The notes beneath the pieces were generated by a model. That model was not told the origin of the DNA, did not search any database, and was given only the letters and a program-made list of their open reading frames with translations. Shown here one piece after another: positions 17,636 to 25,551 of a DNA stretch of 64,000 nt. This stretch comes from Hymenobacter sp. DG01 (lineage in GTDB: Bacteria > Bacteroidota > Bacteroidia > Cytophagales > Hymenobacteraceae), in the NCBI RefSeq assembly GCF_006352025.1, contig NZ_CP040937.1:186001-250000 (forward strand), read 5' to 3'. Position 1 is the first letter of the stretch. Each line of letters starts with the position of its first letter. Position numbers and translations under genes: made by a program.

Positions 17636-17917
17636 ATGATAGAAGCTATTTGGCAGCAGGTGCTGCCGTTGCTGCCGCCGGGTGCGGCGGGCAGCCAGCC
17701 CACGGAAAAGTCGCGACCGGACCTTGGCCTGGACTCCCTCGATTTTGTCGAGCTGGTGCTGCAGGTTGAACAGCAGTTCAGCATTCGGTTTTCCGCAGCC
17801 GAGCTATCGGAGCTGCGCCTGGTCCAGCTTTCCCTGAGCGGCATCGAGCGGTCCTTGCGGCAATCCGTGTATGCTAAGTTCTTCGCGCAGTTGCTGCAAA
17901 GCGGCTCTTGGCTATGA
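17636..17917 (+). CDS. Acyl-carrier-protein-like protein
   Basis: From the ATG at 17636 it has 93 residues. LGLDSLDFVELVLQVEQQF is the phosphopantetheine attachment motif, with S34 as the modified serine. The C-terminal 35 residues are not typical of carrier proteins. No ketosynthase, ligase or thioesterase is nearby, so it is an orphan carrier domain. It may be cotranscribed with the DUF4249 gene 57 bases upstream. A role is not clear; a regulatory or structural use is possible. Confidence 0.6.
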   Translation: MIEAIWQQVLPLLPPGAAGSQPTEKSRPDLGLDSLDFVELVLQVEQQFSIRFSAAELSELRLVQLSLSGIERSLRQSVYAKFFAQLLQSGSWL

Positions 17918-18047
17918 GGTATGGTCTTCTAAGACACTTGGGGCCACTGTCCGGAATCCGGATTCTGCCGAAAGGGCAGCAACCCCCTCTACACCTATAC
18001 TCATTTCACCGCGGGTCTACTTCCTGCATCGCACCACTCCACTCACC

Positions 18048-18554
18048 ATGAAACTACTTGAACTCGCCAGCACTTGGGTCAAAGGAGAAGTCTTCCAGGG
18101 AAAGCTGATGCTGGCCATCGGCGCCGTCTTGCTGATGGCCGTCATCGCCATTCTCAACAGCATGCACGAATTTCTGCGCGGCACCCTGGTCCCGCTCTCG
18201 TTGGTGGTCCTGGTGCTGATGAGTTACGGGGGCTTTCAAGTGGCCAAGCGCCCGGGGCACCTGACCAAAGTAGCCGCGCTGCAGGCGCAAGCCCCGGCAA
18301 AAGCCTTGCAACAGGAATACGCCAAGGCCATCAAGGACGACAAAGCGTACACCACGCTGCCCCCGCTCTGGGCCGGGATGATGGGCGCGTCGGTCCTGCT
18401 GTTTTATATGGTCTCCAAGGTTTATTGGAAAGGCCTCTCCATCGGGATGATGGGCTTATTTCTGACCCTACTGCTGCTCGACTCGACGCTGCACTACCGG
18501 TTGCGCCACTACCTGCAGGGGCTGACCGAACTGGTGCGGGCTCCGAAAGGGTAA
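18048..18554 (+). CDS. Four-helix integral membrane protein, 168 aa
   Basis: Starting at the ATG at 18048 (the longer frame overlaps the previous gene), it has four hydrophobic segments: LMLAIGAVLLMAVIAILNS, LVPLSLVVLVLMSYGGF, LWAGMMGASVLLFYMVS and LSIGMMGLFLTLLLLDS, with a charged loop between the second and third. I have seen similar unnamed proteins beside AraC/oxidoreductase clusters in Bacteroidetes but cannot give a function. It has no operator-promoter of its own and may be read from promoter 4 or a weak local promoter. Confidence 0.65.
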   Translation: MKLLELASTWVKGEVFQGKLMLAIGAVLLMAVIAILNSMHEFLRGTLVPLSLVVLVLMSYGGFQVAKRPGHLTKVAALQAQAPAKALQQEYAKAIKDDKAYTTLPPLWAGMMGASVLLFYMVSKVYWKGLSIGMMGLFLTLLLLDSTLHYRLRHYLQGLTELVRAPKG

Positions 18555-18812
18555 CGCTGTTGCGTAAGCAGGACGCGGCCCATCATCTGACGCATTCCCG
18601 CGCCAGAAAGCAGCGAATGAAGAAACCTCGGTGCAGCACATGCGCAGCTAACCGCCGCCGACCGGCACCGCATTGAGCAAGCCCTTGCGCAGGTTGAATT
18701 CCAGGGTCCACGCTACTCGGCCCACTCCCAGCGAGCCATCAACCGCCACACCAGCCGCGTGCGCCTGTTTCCTTCAGTCTACTGCCCTGGCTGTTAACGC
18801 GTCTGGGGTAGC
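18555..18812. other. 258-bp gap between convergent genes
   Basis: No complete gene is seen. A plus-strand frame gives a short protein-like run (ADRHRIEQALAQVEFQGPRY, then HTSRVRLFPSVYCPGC and a stop), which may be a remnant of a lost gene. No clear terminator hairpin was found. Confidence 0.3.
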
Positions 18813-19496
18813 TTACCTGGTAATGAGCAGGTTCAGTTTTCTCAACCAGGCCTGGACTTCCGTCTGCACCTGCTTTTCTTTATTGCCTTCCATCACGTAG
18901 AGCACCCCGTCCCGTTCGATGCCCCCACGCGTGGTAAAGCCTTCCAGGACGGTGCTTTGGGGAGCCAGCGCCTTAACCGTCTCAAAGCTGCTGCCTACCC
19001 CGTAGCCGGCATTGGTGTTGAAGGGCACGATGGTTTTGCCGCTCAGGTTATACTGCTTCAGAAAGCTTTTCATGGGCGGGGGCAGCTGCATGCCCCAGGT
19101 GGGCGCGCCCACAAAGACGACGTCGTACTGCGCCATGTTGGCGATACGGGTGCGCAGCGGGGGCAAAAAGCCGGTATCGTTTTCCCGGGCCACCTGCTGT
19201 ACCGTGGCCTGGTAGTTGGCCGGGTAGGGGGTCTCCAGTTCCAGCGCCACCAGCGTGCCACCTACCCGTTGGTGAATCATGCCCGCCACGGCCTTGGTGT
19301 TGCTGGTGCGCGACAAGTACACAATCAGGACTTTGCTCGAATCCACCACCACGCCCGGTGCCGCCGGCGCCTGAGCGTCGTCGGTCTGCGCGAAGGAGCA
19401 CGCGGAAATCAACAGCACGCAGCTGAGCAGCCAGCGCGAAAGGGCAGCCGTAGAGGGCTTAACAGGCTGTAATCGACGGTTAGGCTGGTTGTTCAT
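18813..19496 (-). CDS. Exported or lipid-anchored flavodoxin-like protein
   Basis: It has 227 residues. The N-terminal hydrophobic segment WLLSCVLLISACSF looks like a lipoprotein signal, with C33. The flavodoxin fold follows: VLIVYLSRTSNTKAVAGM holds the FMN phosphate loop (S62-T67) and VFVGAPTWGMQLPPPMKSFL the isoalloxazine loop. Such Flavodoxin_4-type proteins typically occur beside aldo/keto reductases and AraC regulators. It lies behind operator-promoter 8 on the minus strand, back to back with promoter 5. Probable electron carrier or quinone reductase; partner unknown. Confidence 0.87.
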   Translation of the reverse strand: MNNQPNRRLQPVKPSTAALSRWLLSCVLLISACSFAQTDDAQAPAAPGVVVDSSKVLIVYLSRTSNTKAVAGMIHQRVGGTLVALELETPYPANYQATVQQVARENDTGFLPPLRTRIANMAQYDVVFVGAPTWGMQLPPPMKSFLKQYNLSGKTIVPFNTNAGYGVGSSFETVKALAPQSTVLEGFTTRGGIERDGVLYVMEGNKEKQVQTEVQAWLRKLNLLITR

Positions 19497-19639
19497 GGGG
19501 TTACGGTTTGGGGGTAATAGGTGGGCCAGAAGAGCCGATTGCCACCTGGGCGGTTGGGAGCAAAAGGGGCGAGCAGCCGGGTCCGGCGCCTCCGGCTCCG
19601 TGCGGACCCGACTCGTTTGGCTAGCGCGGAGTTGCCTGG

Positions 19640-19704
19640 CAAAGGTCTGTCCATCCGCCTGGGATAGAAAAAACGAATCAAACGAAAGAGTATGCTATTC
19701 AAAC
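19640..19704 (-). promoter_or_regulatory. AraC-type operator-promoter 8
   Basis: Minus strand: GTTTGAAT (19704-19697) and GTTTGATT (19683-19676), 21 bp apart, then ACCTTTG at 19646-19640 after 29 bases. It drives the flavodoxin gene, starting 143 bases downstream. Confidence 0.85.
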
Positions 19705-19773
19705 ACTTTCCGGCATGTAGCCTCGGTGTTGTTCTTAGCCCGGTCGGTACTTGGGGGCATCAGCCTGGCGCCT

Positions 19774-19838
19774 GTTTGAAATCTGCATTCATTGGTTTGA
19801 ATTGTGTTTAGCCGCCGTCTTGCCCGTAGAGACCTTTG
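19774..19838 (+). promoter_or_regulatory. AraC-type operator-promoter 5
   Basis: GTTTGAAA (19774) and GTTTGAAT (19795), 21 bp apart; ACCTTTG at 19832-19838 after 29 bases. It drives the aldo/keto reductase at 19911 and is divergent from promoter 8. The 414-base gap between the two genes is filled by this promoter pair. Confidence 0.85.
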
Positions 19839-19910
19839 TGCTGTGCTATTCGCCTTACCCCAACCCGGGAAGGCGGCGCGCAGCTGTTGACCATTTCAAC
19901 CCACTTGTTT

Positions 19911-21002
19911 ATGTCACTAAAATCGTATGTAACCCTGGGCAACTCCGGCCTGCGGGTGAGCCCCTTGTGCCTGGGCACCATGACCTTCGGCGAAGACTGG
20001 GGCTTAGGCTCTTCCCCGCAGGAAGCGGATGCCATTCTTTCTCGGTACCGGGAGTTGGGCGGCAACTTCCTGGACACGTCCAACGCCTACACCAACGGGC
20101 ACTCGGAGAAGATTATCGGCGACTCGATTGGCCGCGAATCCTCCAAGCGCGACCGGATGGTGATTGGCACCAAGGGCGGCAACAACCTGTACCTGGGCGA
20201 CCCCAACGGCGGCGGCAACGGCGCCAAGTCGCTGATTGCCCAGGTCGAGGAGTCGCTGCGCCGCCTGCAAACCGATTACATCGACCTGTTCTGGTTGCAC
20301 CACTGGGACTGGAACACGCCGGTGGAAGAAACCATGAAGGTACTGAACCGCCTGGTCGACAGCGGCAAGGTGCGCTACCTCGGCGTGTCCGACACGCCGG
20401 CCTGGCAGGTGGCGCAGGCCAACACCCTGGCCCAACTGAAAGACTGGACACCCTTTGTGGGGCTGCAGGTGGAACACTCGCTGCTGGAGCGTACGGTGGA
20501 AGACGAACTGCTGCCCATGGCGCAGGCCTTGGGCCTCGGGGTGACGCCCTGGTCGCCGCTGAAGTCGGGCCTGTTGTCGGGTAAGTATACCCGCACGAAC
20601 GCCGGGCAAGTGAGCGGCAGCCGCGGCGAGGCCACGGGGTATGTGGCGCTCTTGGATGAGCGGGCCTTTACCATTCTGGACCGCCTGGCCGAACTGGCCG
20701 AGGCGCATCAGACAACCTCCGCCGCCGTAGCACTGGCCTGGGTGGTGAGCCGTCCCGGCGTTACCTCGACCATTATCGGTGCCCGACGGCTCGACCAGCT
20801 AGAGGCCAACGTCGCGGCGCTGGACGTGCGGTTGTCGGCCGAGGAATTATCGTCGCTGGACGAGCTGTCTACGCCCCCGGCCATGTTCACCTCGACCATG
20901 CAGAAACATACCAACAGTTTCCAGCACGGAGGCATATCGTTGAATGGGGTTACGCCCCCTGACTCCCCCATGGCCCCAAAGTCCGACAAAGACCGGTACT
21001 AA
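19911..21002 (+). CDS. Aldo/keto reductase (Tas/YajO-like)
   Basis: From the ATG at 19911 it has 363 residues; the extra 25 codons upstream overlap the transcribed leader. The catalytic tetrad is D55 (FLDTSNAY), Y60, K88 (VIGTKGG) and H130 (FWLHHWDW). STIIGARRLDQLEANVAALD is the C-terminal NADP-binding motif. It is a typical TIM-barrel carbonyl reductase, cytoplasmic. It is the second reductase behind a regulon promoter and only distantly similar to the one at 7005, so the substrate range of the system is probably wider than one compound. Confidence 0.9.
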   Translation: MSLKSYVTLGNSGLRVSPLCLGTMTFGEDWGLGSSPQEADAILSRYRELGGNFLDTSNAYTNGHSEKIIGDSIGRESSKRDRMVIGTKGGNNLYLGDPNGGGNGAKSLIAQVEESLRRLQTDYIDLFWLHHWDWNTPVEETMKVLNRLVDSGKVRYLGVSDTPAWQVAQANTLAQLKDWTPFVGLQVEHSLLERTVEDELLPMAQALGLGVTPWSPLKSGLLSGKYTRTNAGQVSGSRGEATGYVALLDERAFTILDRLAELAEAHQTTSAAVALAWVVSRPGVTSTIIGARRLDQLEANVAALDVRLSAEELSSLDELSTPPAMFTSTMQKHTNSFQHGGISLNGVTPPDSPMAPKSDKDRY

Positions 21003-21064
21003 CCGGACTGGTTAGAGCAGGAGCGGCTACCCTTCAGGGAATCGCCCCCGCCAGTAAAAGAAGA

Positions 21065-21109
21065 AGGGATGTAGGCCAGGGCATTGCGCTGGCCTACATC
21101 CCTTTTTTT
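21065..21109 (+). terminator. Strong rho-independent terminator
   Basis: A perfect 15-bp stem (AGGGATGTAGGCCAG and its complement) with a 9-base loop is followed by seven T residues. It ends the aldo/keto reductase transcript. Confidence 0.9.
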
Positions 21110-21200
21110 GCTTAGCTAGGACGCTTCCGTATCGGCTGCTCACTGACACCCCGTTTTGGTGCGTGCAGCGCGCCGCCGGTAAGTTGAATTCCCCGCGGAG

Positions 21201-22235
21201 CTACAGCAGCACGTGGTTGATGGGCTGAATGGGAGCCGGCAAGTCCGTTTCGCCCAGCTGCTGCAGCAAATCGATTTCAATGGTGCGGCTCAAGGCCAGC
21301 ATGGGCACGTCGTTGGCCAGGCCCTCGAACGGGTTTTCCGAGTAGTCGCCGACCAGCTCCATCACCACGTACACCCAGCTAATGAGAATCACAAAAGGCA
21401 CCGCCAGCCAGATGCCGTTGTCGCCTATTTTAGCGAATTCCGAAAAGAACCCGAAGGGCAGCATCGCAATGAAGATGCAGACCATCACGAACCCGAAGCT
21501 GGCAAATTGACGCGGGAAAGGCGTTTTCTTAATGCGCTCGGCCTTGCCCTGGTGCTCGTAAAAGTCGTTGAGGATGCCCTGCAAGGCCACGTGCTCGACG
21601 TCGCCGACGTGGCCGGCCTTTCGCAGGCGCGCCAGGTGCTCGGATTGCTGGTCGATGAGCTGGGCCGCCGCATTTTTGTAGGTGGGCAAGGCCGCCTGCT
21701 CCGCCGACGACAGATACCGCTGCAGCCGGTCTTCGGTGACGTCTTCCCCAAACAACCCCAACCCCATCTTCTGGCTCTTTTCTTCCGCGTCCCGGCGGTA
21801 TACTCCGGGCAGGCTGATATGCTCCCACGCGGTGGGCTCTAACAACTGCCGGCGCAGCTGGTAAAGCCAGGCAATGTGGCGGTAAATCAAGGCTCTCTTC
21901 TGCTCGGGCAACCCCTCTCCGGCGGCCGGGCTGGATGCGGCCGGTACCACGAAAGCTTTGATGTTGGACCCCCACATGCGCGAGCTGTTGACAATGCCTC
22001 CCCAGACGGTGCGCGCTTCCCAGAGCCGGTCGTAGGCCTGGTTGTTCTTAAAACCCACGTAAAACGTCACGGCCGTGCCAATCAGGGAGAGGGGCAGCCA
22101 CGGGAGGCTAAACTCATGCAGTGCCGTGTACCGGTACAGCAGCGCGATGAGCAAGGCATAGGGAGTCAGCCAGAACAGGTGCTTGCCCGAATTGAAGAAG
22201 GTCTCCCGGAGGTTGTAATTCTTTTTGACGTACAT
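21201..22235 (-). CDS. Bestrophin-family (YneE-like) membrane channel
   Basis: The protein has 344 residues. LFWLTPYALLIALLYRYTA and FSLPWLPLSLIGTAVTFYVG are the N-terminal membrane segments, NNQAYDRLWEARTVWGGIVN is the family signature, and two more hydrophobic stretches follow near residues 240-290. Bacterial bestrophin homologues form pentameric ion channels of the inner membrane. It has no AraC-type site upstream, so it may not be part of the regulon. Its reason for being in the cargo is unclear. Confidence 0.88.
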   Translation of the reverse strand: MYVKKNYNLRETFFNSGKHLFWLTPYALLIALLYRYTALHEFSLPWLPLSLIGTAVTFYVGFKNNQAYDRLWEARTVWGGIVNSSRMWGSNIKAFVVPAASSPAAGEGLPEQKRALIYRHIAWLYQLRRQLLEPTAWEHISLPGVYRRDAEEKSQKMGLGLFGEDVTEDRLQRYLSSAEQAALPTYKNAAAQLIDQQSEHLARLRKAGHVGDVEHVALQGILNDFYEHQGKAERIKKTPFPRQFASFGFVMVCIFIAMLPFGFFSEFAKIGDNGIWLAVPFVILISWVYVVMELVGDYSENPFEGLANDVPMLALSRTIEIDLLQQLGETDLPAPIQPINHVLL

Positions 22236-22422
22236 GCGGTAAAGGTTAGCGGTGAGCGGGCCTGAGAAGGGGGCTGGCCTTCCCAGCTCCCGGCTGGAGC
22301 AGCGTAGTCGACTCTGCTGTTCGGTACCGCAGCAAGCCAGTCGCCGCCGTCCGGCTGGTCACCCACGCTGCCTTTCGGCTTGACGGGTGCTGTTGGTACG
22401 AACGAAGCAAAATCTAACAAAA

Positions 22423-22478
22423 CTTGGGGTAGCAAAAGGCGCATCATTACTGAATGACACGCCTTTTGCTACCCCAAG
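22423..22478 (-). terminator. Perfect 19-bp stem-loop terminator
   Basis: CTTGGGGTAGCAAAAGGCG at 22423-22441 is exactly complementary to 22460-22478, with an 18-base loop. On the minus strand it is followed by T-rich sequence. It lies 20 bases after the stop of the gene at 22498. Confidence 0.75.
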
Positions 22479-22497
22479 CTACGGCTAATGAGGGGTG

Positions 22498-23139
22498 CTA
22501 ATAGAAGGACGGTTTGTCCCAATCGGTATTCGGCTCGCTCACCCCCAGACTTTTCTGCTTAAACCGGTCATCCGTTGCCGTAACAATATCGACAAGTAGT
22601 TGAGCAACGGCCTGCCTCGTTACTTGGGTGCCCACGAAGGGTTCCCCCTTCTGGGTAAGCTGATACGCGGTGTTGCCGGCCTGATTGTACAGCCAGGTCA
22701 ACCGTAGTATCGTGTAATCGAAGGCCTCGTTTTCAAAGACGCGGGTGGCCTCGGCCACCTGACGTATCCGATTACCCCCTACCATGCGGGTATTCCACTT
22801 TCCAAAAGCGCCGGGTACCTCATCGTAAATGCCCAGAATAGAGGCTTCGATAACCCTTTTGACGCCCGCCGCCTGCATGGCCGCGGCAATACCCTGCTTG
22901 GCGGCCTTATCGCCCGCCGCGTTGATGTACACGATATCCACCTCCTGTAGGAGTTTGGTCAGGGCCGGGACATCGCTGAAGTCCCCGTCCACCAGGCGAA
23001 CCCGCTGCGGGTCCGTTGCTTTTAAGCGCGTGGAGGCTCGGCGGGCATACAAAATGAGGGTGGCGTCAGTTTGGCGGAGCAGGCTATCGGTGGCCATTTG
23101 CCCGATTTGGCCGGCGGCCCCGAGAAGTAAGATGTTCAT
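22498..23139 (-). CDS. NmrA/SDR-like NAD(P)-binding protein
   Basis: It has 213 residues and starts directly with a Rossmann motif, ILLLGAAGQIGQMATDSLL (Gly-X-X-Gly-X-X-Gly). LVDGDFSDVPALTKLLQEVD and IVYINAAGDKAAKQG follow the atypical short-chain dehydrogenase pattern. It lacks a clear Tyr-X-X-X-Lys catalytic pair, which is usual for NAD(P)H:quinone-type sensors of this group. Redox sensing or reduction are both possible. It is read towards the stem-loop at 22423. Confidence 0.8.
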   Translation of the reverse strand: MNILLLGAAGQIGQMATDSLLRQTDATLILYARRASTRLKATDPQRVRLVDGDFSDVPALTKLLQEVDIVYINAAGDKAAKQGIAAAMQAAGVKRVIEASILGIYDEVPGAFGKWNTRMVGGNRIRQVAEATRVFENEAFDYTILRLTWLYNQAGNTAYQLTQKGEPFVGTQVTRQAVAQLLVDIVTATDDRFKQKSLGVSEPNTDWDKPSFY

Positions 23140-23192
23140 GTTCGGCTTGGTCTTCCAGGTAGAGGGTAAGTGGCCGGGCTTGCGCTACCGGA

Positions 23193-23663
23193 TTAGGGAG
23201 TCATCAGCTTGGTGAAGGAGAGGGAGCCTAATTTCCACCCTCCTTTTTGCTGAACGTAGACTTCCGTCACCTCGAACTCATTGGTGACTTCATTGCCGCC
23301 CACGACCGCCAACAAGGTGATTTTATTCAGCAGGATGGCCGTCGAGCCGATGATGTTCACCGATACTTGATGGATATCCGCTTTCTTGTAGTGGATGCCG
23401 CCCGACTTGATAATAGACACTTCCTGTTCTTTTCCCCAGGAGCCGCCCATGTGCACAAACACCGCCTTATCATCGAAGAGTGTAGCCAGGGAATCAGCTT
23501 TCTTATCGGCCATCCACTGCCACTTCTTTTTGGAGAGTTGGATAATCTCCTGCTCGGTCTTCGCGCTCTTAGCCGTGGAAGGGCTGTCTTTTTTTTGTTG
23601 GGCGCAGGCTACCTGCACACTTAGTAGCAGCAATAGAAATAGGCCGAAAAATGAAGCTTTCAT
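23193..23663 (-). CDS. Exported NTF2-like (DUF4440/SnoaL) protein
   Basis: It has 156 residues, with the signal peptide FFGLFLLLLLSVQVACAQ. The mature part (EIIQLSKKKWQWMADKKAD, LATLFDDKAVFVHMGGSWGK, ILLNKITLLAVVGGNEVTNE) is a cone-shaped NTF2 fold. It is a clear paralogue of the cytoplasmic protein at 24984 (KWRWMAE, EEAVFVHMGMTLTKSQE, ILLNKIRLVAVVGGHEVVNP). One copy has a signal peptide and the other has none. It starts 53 bases upstream of the NmrA-like gene and is probably in one unit with it. Function unknown. Confidence 0.75.
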   Translation of the reverse strand: MKASFFGLFLLLLLSVQVACAQQKKDSPSTAKSAKTEQEIIQLSKKKWQWMADKKADSLATLFDDKAVFVHMGGSWGKEQEVSIIKSGGIHYKKADIHQVSVNIIGSTAILLNKITLLAVVGGNEVTNEFEVTEVYVQQKGGWKLGSLSFTKLMTP

Positions 23664-23803
23664 AAAAGTGGTTGGGAATGTGGCCGCTATTGGCGCGGCC
23701 CGGTGGACAAAAAGACTAATCTTGGTTTATATGATACAAGCGGGCCTGGCCGGTACCTGGGGAGTATTTTAATGGTCTGCTGCGTAGCGATGTCCTTACC
23801 GCA

Positions 23804-24953
23804 TTAGGGTAACGGCTGGCTTAGCGCCGGAGCACGCCACCAGGGACGCTGGGGCAGTGGGTCACCCAATACCACCGGTTGGCCAATCTCGGGCGTGGCG
23901 AGCACCACGTGTAATCGGTTGGCCGCCGCGACAGCCCGTTCCACCGGCTCGTTCCAGAGGTGGTTTGCCTCGGAAAAGGCGCCCCCAATGCACGGGCAGC
24001 ATCACCCGCGCCCGCACGTCAAGCGCCGCCTGCACCGACTCTTCCGGCACCATGTGAATCCGGGCCCACTGCCGGTCGTACTGCCCGCACTCCATCAAGG
24101 CCAAGTCGAAAGGTCCGTACTGGCGGCCGATGTCCTGAAAGTGAGGCCCATAGCCGCCGTCGCCGCTGTAAAAGACGCGGTGCCGATTGCTTTTCAGCAC
24201 CCAAGAGGACCACAAGGTGCTGTTTTGATTGGTCAGCCCGCGCCCCGAGAAATGCCGCGTGGGCGTGCTGGTGATGGTCAGGCCCGGCAGGCGCACGGAA
24301 TCGCCCCAGTTCATCTCGAGAATCCGCGCTTCGTCCACCCCCCAGGCCCGCAGGTGCGCGCCTACGCCCAGCGGCACGTAAAAGTGCGCCACCCGGTCCT
24401 TCAGCAGGCGAATCGTCTCATAGTCGAGGTGGTCGTAGTGGTCGTGCGAAATCAGCACGGCATCGATGGCCGGCAGCTGCTCGGCGCTGATGGACACCTG
24501 TTGGTTGTAGCGCTTCGGGGTCACCCAGCTGACGGGTCCCATCTTGATGCTGAGCATGGGGTCGAGCAGCACTTTCTGGCCGCCTATTTCCACCAGGCTG
24601 GCCGAATGCCCAAACCAGGTGACGCGCACCTGCTCGGCGGGGGTACGCGTGATGGAGAGCGAGTCCAGCGGCCGCATGGGCAGCGGGCCGGCTGGATCCT
24701 TAATGGGGGCTTTCTCCGTCAGGGACCGCCACAACATCACCCAGGGGCCGCCGTCCGTGAACTGGGCAGTGGGCAGCAAGTTCACAAACTTGCCGTCCTG
24801 CATATGGCCGGACTGTGCGTAGGCCCGCTGCTGCGCCTTGGTCGGCACCCCGCCGAACTGGGGGCTGGTTTTAAGAAAAACCGTGCAGGCCGACAGCAGC
24901 AGCACAAGAGCCACCGCTGCGCCCAGGCCAAGTTTTTTGAGGTAAAAGGACAT
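23804..24953 (-). pseudogene. Metallo-beta-lactamase-fold hydrolase (UlaG-like lipoprotein), frameshifted
   Basis: The start at 24953 gives a lipoprotein signal (ALVLLLSACTV). WFGHSASLVEIGGQKVLLDP, then ISHDHYDHLDYETI (the HxHxDH metal motif) and FSGRGLTNQNSTLWSSWVL identify the UlaG/NAPE-phospholipase-D-like group. At PVHWG the frame breaks: a run of five C on the plus strand (23982-23986) should be four to continue as HWGAFSEANHLWNEPVERAV, which fits the family C-terminus and runs to a stop at 23804-23806. As written, the frame ends at 23862 after an arginine/glycine-rich tail. A homopolymer sequencing error or a real mutation are both possible. Confidence 0.8.
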
Positions 24954-24983
24954 GCTTTTCTTTGGCACCTGGTGCACCTGACG

Positions 24984-25355
24984 CTAGGCGGTAACCAGCC
25001 GGGTAAAGGAGAGCGAGCACAACGTCCACGCCCCGTTTTGGAGCACATACACCTCGGTCACCACGAAGGGGTTCACGACCTCGTGGCCGCCGACCACGGC
25101 CACCAGCCGAATCTTGTTCAACAGGATGGCAGTAGTCTCCACGAAGCGCACCGAGGCTTCCTCGATGGTGGCCTCTTTGTAGTGAATCCCGCCGGTGCGG
25201 ATGACCTCCAGCTCCTGGCTTTTGGTCAGGGTCATGCCCATATGGACAAACACGGCTTCCTCGTGAAAAAGGGTGGCCAGGGCCTCGACGTTGCACTCGG
25301 CCATCCAGCGCCACTTCTGCCGGGAGATATCTGCTATTTCTTGTGCTGGGTTCAT
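24984..25355 (-). CDS. Cytoplasmic NTF2-like (DUF4440) protein
   Basis: It has 123 residues with no signal peptide. It is the paralogue of the exported protein at 23193 (shared EEAVFVHMG, IHYKEA and ILLNKI motifs). It lies 30 bases upstream of the metallo-beta-lactamase-fold gene, so the two are probably one transcript. NTF2-like proteins of this size often act as small isomerases or dehydratases, or bind a ligand without catalysis; no catalytic residues can be assigned here. Confidence 0.75.
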   Translation of the reverse strand: MNPAQEIADISRQKWRWMAECNVEALATLFHEEAVFVHMGMTLTKSQELEVIRTGGIHYKEATIEEASVRFVETTAILLNKIRLVAVVGGHEVVNPFVVTEVYVLQNGAWTLCSLSFTRLVTA

Positions 25356-25551
25356 CTTATGTATCGTGTGGGTGAGCTTGCAACTACCCCTAACTTGCCG
25401 GAGTTACAAGCATGTAAGGGTGCTGGCCGCCTTCTGTTGACAAGGCAGCTGGCGCGGCTGCTTGGCTTAATAAAGAATCCTACTTGCCGCTGCCGGTGCC
25501 CTCGGGCGTATTCGCGTCGCAGAGGGGCCGGGGCTAACGCGGTAAGGCGTC

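Noticed and set aside
22423..22478. A 19-bp perfect inverted repeat as a possible small mobile element or attachment site
   Set aside because: Its place just after a stop codon, an 18-base loop and T-rich flank fit a terminator better, and no second copy was seen.
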